64,000 nt of DNA, from NCBI GenBank assembly GCA_904066235.2, contig CAJFCV020000002.1, forward strand, positions 3,782,001 to 3,846,000, read 5' to 3'. The position numbers and the translations under genes were made by a program. Below, piece after piece: positions 50,162 through 60,046 of the stretch; the first letter of the stretch is position 1, and each line of letters opens with the position of its first letter. The notes under the pieces are model-generated. The model had not been told where the DNA came from. It saw only the letters and a list, made by a program, of their open reading frames with translations, and searched no databases. Origin of the DNA: Bursaphelenchus xylophilus. Lineage: Eukaryota > Nematoda > Chromadorea > Rhabditida > Aphelenchoididae.

Positions 50162-52409
50162 ATGGAGTTAGGAGGCCGACTTGAGTTTGACGACGGTCGG
50201 TATTACATAGGTGCGTTGAATGATTTGAAGCCTCATGGCTTGGGTGTCATGTACAATGCAAATGACCAAGAGATTTACGCTGGAGAGTTCTATAAAGGCG
50301 ATGAGGTAAGAATCGAAGAATCATCTAGGCGGAAAACGAATCTCCATACAGCAAAACCTTTCTATAACAAAAAAATTTTTGGCCTATAGGTTTTCTTTTA
50401 CTGAGAATCTGCTTTATTAATACAGTTAATTTCCAGACAACGGGTGTTAAAACATTTCCGGACGGTGCAATCTTCGAAGGCCATCTTCAAACGACCAACC
50501 CTCATAAAGGATTGGGTGTTCAGAAAAGCGCTCACAACTGCGTAAACTACTATGGTGAATACAGCAGGAATGACGAAGTGACGAATGGAATTTTGAGAAT
50601 AAGAAACAGTCGTTGCAAATACAGTGGATCAATCATGAACAATCTACCGCACGGCTTCGGATATTTGACTTACGATTGTTTCAATTTGTATACTGGTAAG
50701 AGCAAGTTGGACAAAAAAATTTAGATTTTTATTGCATTTTATGGTCAAAAATCCAACAACAAATCCATTCACTATACCCTCAAAATCTGTTATTCCAGGT
50801 GAATTCGTCAACGGAAAGCGCCACGGGATTGGGCAGTTGATGACCACGACCTACGGAAGAGCCACGAGAAACCGCCGCTCCAGATCTAGCGCCTCTTTGA
50901 ACGCGTTTCTGGACGACAGTGAGGATGAATTGGCGGAAGACGTGGAACTTGTCGGCTGTTCCAGTTTCCGCAGTGGATTTACGTTGGACTTGCGATCAAG
51001 AGAAGACCGGGACAAGCTGATGGACGAAGAGCTAGAAGAAGATGGTGGATTTTGCGTGCTGAGGGTGGGTTTTTGACGTGTCGGGATTTTTGGGTCGATG
51101 ACAGTTCGGGTCAACGCAAAATTGATTGATCGAGACGTAGCACGGCAAACCGAAATGGAACAAAAATGTCTCCCGCCCACTTTTGAGTTTCGTTCAAACG
51201 AAGTGTCACAACTGACAAAAGCAATAAAATAATTCCGAGAAAAGTATTTTTCCATCGAAAAACCACACGAAAAATTCTGTTGTGACATTTCGTGTGAATT
51301 TGACCGATACTGGGTGTGTGAAGTGCCGAAACGAGGAGGGAGACTCCCTGGGTTGCCGTGCGTAGGGTCGGCGGAGGCCGAGAAAAGTTTGTAGGAAGTA
51401 TTTACGTTGCAAGAGGTGCCTGCAAGGTCTGAAAAATCTGTTTAATGCTCGGTGGACGCCGTTTTTACTGTGAATTTCGATACTCCAAAAATTTATTTTT
51501 ACTGAGCATGTTCAATTTTAGTCCACCTCCGATTTTATCGACCCAAGAGCCACCGAAATCTACGTTGGAGAATGGAAAGATGACAAAAGGAACGGCTATG
51601 GAATGGTGACTCGGAACAACGGCTCAAGCTATCAAGGCCAATGGAAGGACAACAAACGACATGGATATGGGATTACAACTTATGCCGATAAACAGTAAGT
51701 TCCATTTAAGATTTTTTGTTCTAATCACTGCGACTTTTCAGCGTTGAACTGGGAAGATATTTGAACAACAAACTGATGGAAACGACCGCTCCGTCTCGCT
51801 TCAACGGCGTTTCGGCTTTTCGGTCGACGGTTGCAGAGGCCGCCAAAATAGCCGAAGAATTTCCGGAGAAAGGTAAGGTTTACTACGTATGTGTATATAT
51901 CAGTCTGTCGGGAAAATAATGAGCGCAATGTCGCTGTGCTGGTCTTCGTCACTGAAGTGGAAAGTAATTTTATTAATTTTGCCGCAACACATTTAATTTT
52001 CCCAGCGGCGATGCGATTTTCGATGCGACAGAGTGCTCATTATTTTCCCGACAAATTGATAATGCAATATTTATTAGCCGTATGTCTTTGCGATCCATAA
52101 AATCGACTTTGTTTTTCAGTCAAACGCCTAGAAGAAGAGATGAAATCGCGGCATTACGCAGCCTGCAACAAGGCGGAAAAAGCGATGGAATATCAAATTA
52201 GGGCTAGGAATTACGCCGATGACGCTCGATCTGTCGCAAAGCAATGTGGTAAAGATGTAAGATGACGTTTATTACAACAAATTTTTAAATTTTTTTAAAA
52301 ATTTTTTATCGCTTTTGCAATTGAAGTCCCCAATTTTCAGGACAATGTTTTCGTCCTGGACCAGCGAACATGGCAGCCGAAACTCGAAGAAATTTCCCCG
52401 CAACTGTAA
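50162..52409 (+). CDS. junctophilin-like MORN-repeat protein
   Basis: Exons 50162-50305, 50437-50695, 50799-51064, 51522-51694, 51742-51872, 52120-52256 and 52341-52409 give 392 residues. Junctophilins tie the plasma membrane to the ER/SR through N-terminal MORN repeats and a C-terminal membrane helix. The layout here follows that family. N-terminal MORN-type repeats (FDDGRYYIGALNDLKPHGLG, NLPHGFGYLTYD, GEFVNGKRHGIGQL) come first, then a Ser/acidic joining region. After it come RATEIYVGEWKDDKRNGYG and QGQWKDNKRHGYGITTY, and a helical segment (FRSTVAEAAKIAEEF, then KAEKAMEYQIRARNYADDA). The protein then ends with DQRTWQPKLEEISPQL, and no transmembrane helix follows. Whether the missing tail is real or lies in an undetected exon is open. 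TTTTAG ends 7 bp before the ATG, a likely trans-splice acceptor. Confidence 0.85.
51141..51360. mobile_element. CACGGCAACC MITE with 5-bp target duplication
   Basis: Starts CACGGCAAACCGAA, ends GGGTTGCCGTG, 220 bp, flanked by CGTAG on both sides (51136-51140, 51361-51365). In junctophilin-like intron 3. Related to 59377-59600. Confidence 0.9.
51900..52059. mobile_element. TCAGTCTG MITE (junctophilin-like intron 5)
   Basis: Full copy with ends TCAGTCTGTCGGGAAAATAA and TTATTTTCCCGACAAATTGA; AT-rich flanks consistent with a TA target. Confidence 0.92.
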
Positions 52410-52780
52410 ATAAGATCACTGTTGGTACATTGTTTCTAGTGTAATAAATATGTAAGCAAAAATACATAAGATCGAAACTATAGGGGTCACAAAAAAACGT
52501 TCAAGTAATGGGAGCCGTTACACCGTGATCTGTGATGTATTATGAGGTCTGGGAGAAATGTTAAATAGATGATTTATAAAGGAAAAGAGTGGAATCGGAC
52601 TGTTACGTGTTCCGACCAAAGTTGCGGTGTTCTTTTTTGCAAAATAGGAGAAGATACAGTTAGATGATTTTTGAAAGGCTACCGAGTCTTTTTTTTAAAA
52701 ATTTTTCGAATAATTTCGTGGGGAAATTGTAATTGTCGTGCAATAATTTTCAAGCCGTTTGAAGGCTTTATTATAAAATC

Positions 52781-52934
52781 AGTGTGTCGGGAAACTTTTT
52801 TTCCCTACAGATTGAGAGCTGCTCGGGAAAATAGTGAGGGCGATGTCGCTAAGTCAATTGAAAAAAAAAATTTTTGATTTTCTAGGCAATTTTGAATGCG
52901 ACACAGTTCTCATTATTTTCCCGACAGACTGATA
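52781..52934. mobile_element. rearranged TCAGTCTG MITE
   Basis: Begins TCAGTGTGTCGGGAAAC, with a second partial start near 52822, and ends TTATTTTCCCGACAGACTGA. Confidence 0.75.
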
Positions 52935-53027
52935 AATCGCCCGGAAAATCGCTGAACGGACAACGACAAACAAAAGTTCACCTTGCACTGTGCAATAGGC
53001 TTTTTTGGGCTGTTTTGGACAGAAAAA

Positions 53028-53175
53028 AGTCTGTCGGGAAAATAATAAGCACCCTTGTCGCATCGAAAATCGAATCACCGCTGGAAAAATGAAATGCATC
53101 GCGGAAAAACCGAATTGCTTTTCAAGTCAGCGACGCGATTGGCACAGCGACATTTCACTCACAACTTCCCCGATT
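53028..53175. mobile_element. TCAGTCTG MITE, right end decayed
   Basis: Begins GTCTGTCGGGAAAATAATAA; the right end has decayed to CACAACTTCCCCGA. Confidence 0.75.
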
Positions 53176-53748
53176 TTAGTCATTTTGGAGTTGTCACAAA
53201 AAATCACACAGTGCTATGAGACACTCAAGCTTTAATGTGCTCAAACAAAAATGTTGCTTCTGTTTTCACGCCACAATTAATGATGAATTCTTGCAGAGCA
53301 CCTTTGCACAACAACCTTTGAATTTTGGGTGTTGATTAAAGTTCTTTCTCTCCGCTTCGCCAAATTGATTGTTTTCATACCTAAAAACACGTGAATCCTT
53401 CTTAAATACCTCGTCAAATATTTTTCCGTAGCACATGTTAAAGACGTGCCTTCCACCGCGAAAACAGCCGTTTAGCCTTCAATTTTCAGAACTTTGCCCG
53501 CTAGGAGAAGCGGCTTCAAAGCTACAGAATTATCACAAAACGTCATTGCACATCACTTTTCAGCCCATAAATAATTCTGTTGTTCATTGCGTTCCTATCG
53601 GTTTATCTTATCAAAACTTTGTCGTCCCATGGTTTCAGATAACACGCTTTAGTTTCCATGTTCGTATTTCCGTTTTGTTGAAGACTCAGACGTCTTCAGA
53701 CGTTCTAATTTTCTAAATTTAGCTGATATTTTTTTCGGTCATCAAGAC

Positions 53749-56608
53749 ATGAGGGTTTTGTTGCACACATTGGTGGCGATTTTATTGGTTCTACCAGAAG
53801 TTTGGTCAAAGAAAGTTCTGGTTTATCAAATCGCCTTTGGCAAAAGTCATATTCAATTCAGTGGGACGTTGATCGACAAACTGGTAGAAGCCGGGCATAC
53901 CGTGGTAAGTGGCCGCAACAAACCAACTTTTTTCGTTCGTCGGGCTATTCTCCCGCCAGGAAAATAATTAAAAAAGCTAATATCCCGTCGGGAAAATAAT
54001 GTGGATTTATTCTCGCAGCAACTCGTGTTGTGGTATTCGACAAATCTCCCACCGCGACTGGCAAAGCGATGATAGGCGATTCCGAAATCCACATTATTTT
54101 TCCGCCAGACTGATATACTACGCGTAAAAAAATACTGAGAATTTATCGCGGCCCGGGCTTTGTCGCACTCCGTAAAAATTGTTTGTTGCTGCGTCTTAGC
54201 CGGAATTTTTTGAATGCCACGAAACTCTTGGATTGTACTGAAAATTTTGGGGAAAACTTTTGTTCCAACCTAATATATTGCTTTTTCCGATGGAATACCA
54301 GACATTTTTTGTTTTCTTAATGTAGTTCTGAAGCATTTTCAAGTGATTTTCCTTCAAATGCCATTCTATTGAGAATTCTGCAAAATTCCAAAATGGGCCT
54401 GGAAATCAAAGTCCAGCCCGGAGGTATGCCTAGTTCCCGGTCTTAAAACCGTCTGTAACAGACGGTCCGGCCGCTTTTGGCCCATGAGCCGTGTTAGCAA
54501 AATGGATTGTGTCGTGGCAAGGAAAATAATGTTGATTTTTACATTGTGCTCATTACATATTTTACCGACAGACAGACACTCCGAAAAGACTTCTTTCGCT
54601 TTCCCTTTATTATTATATATATAGATTCTAATGTCATTACATGTTTTAGGACCAGCTCCTCTTCCGCTACAATGTTGACGTCACGGGTACAGGGACCAAA
54701 ACGCATCGCAAACTCTACGAAATCACAAACTCCAACTCCACGTACCACTTGATGGACCACTTGGCACAACCGTTCAAGACCACGCACAAGATTAGCTGGC
54801 ATATTATGGCCCCGAATAGATTGTTGTTCTGCGAAACGCTGTTGAAGAACACACAATTAATTGAGGAATTGAAGAGCGAAAAATACGATATAATGCTCAC
54901 ACAGCCGTGGGACGGGTGTAACCTGCCGCTGGCGCATGTTCTGGGAATCAAGTCGACGGCGGTGTACGTGGCAACGTTTTCGTCGTTCTACATATTCGAG
55001 GACTTGGGATTACCAACCCCAACAGCGTATCTGGGAGGTAAGCTAACTAACATGTTTCCCGGCAAATTGATAATAGACCTTGTCGCTTCAAAGACGTAGT
55101 TTTTCTCGGATATTTTTCCGGATTTCCTGTAATTATAATATGTAAAATCTTTGCGCAAACAGAGTTCTTTCAAACAGAGGACTAATTCTTCGGCTTGTTT
55201 AGGCTTGATTATCAGTCTGTCGGGAAAATAATGAGGACTCTGTCCAGACGCCTTGCCGCGGAGAAAATGAAATGTGTCGCAGCAAAATCAAATTTCTTTT
55301 CATCTCAGCGACACGACCGGCATTGCGACACTGCGCTCAGTAATTTCCCGACACACTGATAAACGTAGACTTGCTTAGACTTAGGCTTGTTTAGGTGCCT
55401 TTCAATTCACCTGCCCGCTGAAACTCTGCTGTCTTTCAGACCCATTCTACCCCGCTCCGAACCACCGAGACCTGACCTTCTACGAACGCCTCAGCAACTT
55501 TTGGGCATGGGCGGAGCTGTTCCTCAAGCCGGATACTCGAGATTTGGAAGATCCGTTGTTCCAAAAGTACTTTCCGGGCACTCCAGCCTTCTCAACGCTG
55601 TACAAAAGGATCTCGTATTTGTTCATCAACACCAACGAATACACGGATATGGGTAGACCAGTCTCAAACAAGGTCAAGTTTATCGGTGGAATTCATATCG
55701 AAGATAGCATCGGCGAGGTAGAAGGGGCCTTACCACAGGTGAGAACGACAAAATTTTGTGTTTTATTTGATCTTTGCAATAATTTAGCTTGGTATTCTAG
55801 GAATACGAAGACATCTTGTCATCCAAAGGAACGATTATATTTTCCTTTGGCTCGTTGGTACAAATGCAAAACGTCCCTCAGAAAGTCCAGAATGCCTTTT
55901 TCGAGGCGTTCAAAGAGCTGACTGACTACAATTTTATTTGGAAATATGACAACATCTCGGCCACGGCAAATATGAGAGCTCCGAACGTCTTCTTCAAGAC
56001 ATGGCTGCCTCAAAAGCAACTTTTAAGTGGGTTTCGGGCTGTAACCTTGGTTTTTTTCTTCCCTAGTTGTTGCACGATCCTTATCGTAAATTTCAGAAGA
56101 CCCCCGAATCCGCGGCTTCATCTCCCACATGGGCATGAACTCGTTCGCCGAGCTGGCGTACGCCGGAGTTCCGGTCGTAATGGTGCCACTCTTCGCTGAC
56201 CAACGCTTCAACTCCGCCGTGGCGCAGAGAAAAGGCCTGGGCGTTCGGCTGGAGAAAGACGAACTGACAAAAGAGGCCATCCTGGAAGCCCTGAGGCAAC
56301 TACTCGAAAATCCAAAGTACGCTGAAAACTCAAGACGGCTCTCGGAGATTCTGGCAGCTGCAACATCGAAGCAAAAAATGGCCAAGAGGTTCGTGGACGC
56401 CGTGGAATTGGCCGCCGAATTTCCAGAAACCGCCGATTTGTTGGCTTTGCCAAGTGCCGGCTTCAGCCTGCTGGTCGCCAACTCCTTTGATGTCGTCATA
56501 TTCTTGACTTCAGTGGCTGTTCTCGGCAGTTTGTCGGCAATTTTCGTCGTCTACAAAGTCGTGAAAATGGTCATAACGGGGAAAAAAGTCAAGACAAAAG
56601 TGTCATAA
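53749..56608 (+). CDS. UDP-glucuronosyltransferase (UGT)
   Basis: Exons 53749-53904, 54650-55037, 55440-55738, 55801-56026 and 56097-56608 give 526 residues, full length for the family. UGTs in the ER membrane transfer a sugar from UDP-sugar to small lipophilic molecules; nematodes use large sets of them for detoxification. It has a signal peptide (about 1-20), the N-terminal catalytic-type His at 34 in GKSHIQFSG, SFGSLVQMQNVP, WLPQKQLL and the UGT signature DPRIRGFISHMGMNS..GVPVVMVPLFADQ (358-392). A C-terminal membrane helix follows (VVIFLTSVAVLGSLSAIFVV). The short cytosolic tail ends KTKVS, a KXKXX-type ER retrieval signal. Introns 1 and 2 carry MITEs. Sugar and acceptor cannot be inferred. 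Confidence 0.95.
53983..54114. mobile_element. TCAGTCTG MITE, ATGTGGAT subtype (UGT intron 1)
   Basis: Left end CCCGTCGGGAAAATAATGTGGA, right end TCCACATTATTTTTCCGCCAGACTGATA. A further decayed copy is near 54508-54575 in the same intron. Confidence 0.8.
55212..55359. mobile_element. TCAGTCTG MITE (UGT intron 2)
   Basis: Ends TCAGTCTGTCGGGAAAATAA and GTAATTTCCCGACACACTGA; flanked by AT/TA. Confidence 0.9.
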
Positions 56609-56792
56609 TGGAAGTGTTACAGTAAATTGTATATTGTGTCGAATGAATATTGTACAGTGATTGTAGCCAAGTTGAAGAACTCAATTGGTATTGGTAGCTG
56701 AAGAGGAAGTAGAGCCCAAACTATGGTCGCACTTTTACTATCACTCTACGTAGACATGGCTCCCGGGTCCGTGACTGGAATGGGCCCGGAAT

Positions 56793-57045
56793 AATTGCAA
56801 TATAAGAGCGAAGGAATAAGAATTTTTTCTCCAGCTCGAGAATGTTTGCTGGATTCGCTACCAATTTCAAAAAGTAGCGGAAACCTCAAATTGCAACCTC
56901 CAAAAAAGGCGTCGGAAGCAAATCGGCCATTTTGCGACGGCGCAAAATTGGGAGGTAGCAAATCGGCCATTTTGCGACGGCGCAAAATTGGGAGGTAGCA
57001 AATCCATGGATTTGCGATGTCCCAAAATAAGCCCCGCCCCCTCAG
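56793..57045. repeat. inverted repeat, left copy, with 40-bp tandem units
   Basis: It matches 58978-59257 in reverse complement (AATGTTTGCTGGATTCGCTACC against GGTAGCGAATCCAGCAAACATT). It includes two exact 40-bp tandem copies of AGCAAATCGGCCATTTTGCG... at 56916-56955 and 56956-56995. Confidence 0.85.
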
Positions 57046-58977
57046 TTTTTCAGCCATCACGTTTTGGCTTTTTTTGACGAAAAACCACCGTTTAGGGTGA
57101 AAATTTTAGCTTACAAATCGTACATTTACGATACTATGAAAGAAAAAAGGTCCCTCGACTCGTTAAAACATTTATTGTAAAATGACGTACATTTTATGAA
57201 GAATATATTTTATTTTTTCCACGATTTTGTCCAAATATGGCCGGAGAGTCAATGGATGGGGCTGAAGAAAATTTGTTTTTCCACAATATTGTCCAGATAT
57301 GGCCCAAGAGTCAATGACTGGGGTTGCAGAACATGGTCGGATATGGATCTTCCTGGAAATCAAAAGCAATATAACATTTCCTTCTCATTTTTAGAAAAAT
57401 AGACCTTCATACATACCTCACATAGTGCATGCGTCTTCCGAGCATCCGAGCATCGAAATGGAGATAGTCTTGTGCAAAAATACGGCCGATGGGAGTGAAA
57501 TTGATTCCAGGTAACAATTTAAATCTCTAAATTACCTAAAAACAAAGTAATAATACTTAAATCAAATCTTACTTCCTTTGGCAACTACCACAGGGCTTTT
57601 CCTTTGTCCGATTTCAATGTTTCTGCCTCCTGAAAAAGATTTATTAGACATGAATAATGTAGAAAAAATTAGAAATCTCGTCCAAAATCAAAAAATAATA
57701 AAAAAAAGCAGCTTACCATGGGTATGGCGATCACCTTGAGTCGGGTTGTCTTCTAATTCAGCTTCTCTGCATCTATTTGGCCAATTCAACAAAAGGAAAC
57801 AAAAAAAGGAAAAAGAATTTGCGAATGTTTTCGCGGCCCGTGAAGACGAAATGCCACGCAGTCCGAGAACGGATTTTAGGTCCAATTTTCGTGGGATTTC
57901 TGTTCATTCGATCCGAATTGAAGGCAACCGAGGGCCGAATTCCGGGTTGGACAATTACGTAAGCTTTATTCTTGGTATGTTATTGTTTTAGTTGAATAAA
58001 AAGGATTTCGTCGGTCTTATCAAAAGAGTCTGCCGTCTTTTGGACAGTCGCACCTTTTGAAAGAGCTGTTGAAGCCGATTGCTCCGAAGGCCGAATTTCA
58101 ATGTTTGGACGTAGTTTATGTAAGCTTTGCTCTTTGTTATTATTTTTTTTAGTAATAACGACAAGGATCAGGATGTTTTGGTTTTATCAATAAGATATGG
58201 TCCGAGCGGGATGCGTCAAATTGGAGACGTGTCTTGGTCAAACTTGAAAAGAATGGAGTGTGGGAAGATCGATGCATCGACGAGTCGTTTGGAAAAGTCG
58301 TTGAAGGCAGAATTGTCCATTACACCCGGCGCAGAAGGCCATATGTTGTAGACCACATGAGGATAGTTATCTAATATGTGCACGAATTGGTTTCTGTCAA
58401 GAATTGGGTCTACATCGTGGGTCTACAAGATAGTAAGAAACATTTTTATTTTATTTTCTTGCTTTAGGAGAAGGAGGACTGGCCCCATCAAACGCCGCGG
58501 CTACGTCTGTCTTAGCCGTTCAACCCCGCACAGCAGGTCCCAGGAACTCCCCAGCAGATCCAGGACCTCCCCAGCAGTTCCAGGGCCATGTCTCCACACG
58601 GACTTGCAGTATTGTCCAGAACACCGTGATTTCAATGCCATATCCTCTGTTGTTTCATCCCTGGCCATATCATACTTATTAGAGATGTTGTTAGTCTTTC
58701 TATTGGCCATATGTTAAGCTTTATTATTGTTTACCTGTGTGTTCCCAAGAGGCTGTATTTTTATTTATTTAGGTGTGAATTAGTAGCAAGAATTATTTTA
58801 TACCGATTTTCATGTAAAATATCTCTGTTTCCTCTCTTACGCCTTGTTATTTTTTGGATTATTAGTTTTAATAAATTGTTATTGTCAAGAAAAATGTATG
58901 GGAGTATGAATAGTGCTTTATACACTCGAAATATATTCAAAACGGCAAACCGGAGCGCTAGAAAAAAAAAATTTCCG

Positions 58978-59257
58978 CCGGAGTGGGCGGAGTCAATTTG
59001 GGAGGTCGCAAATCCACGGATTTGCTACCTCCCAATTCCGCGCCGTCGCAAAAACGCCGTTTTGCTACCTTCTCTCTCGCGGAGGAAGCGAAAACGCCGA
59101 TTCGCGACCGATTTTTTTCGGAGGTCGCGAAAAGAAGGATTCGCTACCGAGACCACGTCGCAAATAGATCATTTCGCTACTTTTCGAAATTGGTAGCGAA
59201 TCCAGCAAACATTCTCGAGCTCGAGAAAAAATTCTTATTCCTTCGCTCTTATATGGA
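58978..59257. repeat. inverted repeat, right copy
   Basis: Partner of 56793-57045. Its end TTCTTATTCCTTCGCTCTTA is the complement of the left copy's start. The two could be termini of a 2.46-kb transposon or two separate elements in opposite orientation. Confidence 0.8.
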
Positions 59258-59346
59258 GTCTCATAATGAAAATTGGGGGCCGATAAAGATAAAACGCAAT
59301 GCCAAGAAATATTACTAGATTGCGGCCGACAAGCCGTGTCTTTTAT

Positions 59347-59726
59347 TAATCTGTCGGGAAAATAAGGAGCACAATGCACGGCAACCCGAAGTGTTTCCTG
59401 GCTCCTTTCGACTCTTCACCCATTTTGTATTGGTTGAAATCAAACGAAATGTCAGAAAAGAATTTTTCGTGGCGTTTTCCGGCCGAAAAATACTACTTTT
59501 CTCTAAATTATTTTATTTCTTTTGTCAATTTTGACACTTCGTTTGGACGAAACTCAAAAGTGGGCGGGAAACATTTTTGTTCTATTTCGGGTTGCCGTGC
59601 AATGTCGCTGCGGCAATCGCGTTGCTGAAGTGAAAAGCAATTTAATTTAGTAACGACACATTTCGTTTTTTCGGCTGCGATGCGACATTGGTAGCGACAG
59701 TGCTCATTATCTTCCCGACAGACCGA
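59347..59726. mobile_element. TCAGTCTG MITE split by a CACGGCAACC element
   Basis: Starts TTAATCTGTCGGGAAAATAA and ends TTATCTTCCCGACAGACCGA. Removing 59377-59600 plus one CAATG restores the normal GAGCACAATGTCGCTGCG interior. Confidence 0.93.
59377..59600. mobile_element. CACGGCAACC MITE with 5-bp target duplication
   Basis: Starts CACGGCAACCCGAA, ends TTCGGGTTGCCGTG, 224 bp, flanked by CAATG on both sides (59372-59376, 59601-59605). Non-coding. Confidence 0.93.
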
Positions 59727-60046
59727 TAGCTAAATCACGATACAAGTTGCTGGAGTAATTGTGACGACCTGAACTCTCCATTTTCTAAACCTTCGAGCGA
59801 AAGTGCAGAGTAATCGCAATTCCCTGTAGTATTACGTGAGTAAGCCAGAAGACCCGTGCAACTACAAATTTTCATGTACGTATGTGTAATAGACCCGCGA
59901 TGAAAGGCCGAGCACAATGCTATTCGAAGAAGCTACGGTTTACATCCTTACACACTTTGCAAGTACAATGTTATCATTCTTTTCACAAAGGCAGGTCACA
60001 ACGCTCTCACACAGCTGTATTCAGCTGTCGCAATTGATTGAATTTT

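Larger units (their letters stand above)
52410..53748. other. intergenic region before UGT
   Basis: Contains AATAAA at 52443, MITE copies at about 52781-52934 and 53028-53175 with a GCACTGTGCAATAGGC fragment between them, then about 550 bp of unique AT-rich sequence that should hold the UGT promoter. Confidence 0.55.
56609..60046. other. intergenic region between UGT and chemoreceptor
   Basis: Holds an inverted repeat pair (56793-57045 and 58978-59257) and, between them, 1.9 kb with several open stretches near 57460-57530, 57750-57990, 58150-58350 and 58460-58720. None shows a family or a consistent chain of splice sites. A nested MITE follows at 59347-59726. Confidence 0.5.

Noticed and set aside
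57458..58717. A multi-exon gene between UGT and the chemoreceptor.
   Set aside because: Open stretches exist, but their phases do not join across available donors and acceptors and none matches a family. The region may belong to a transposon.
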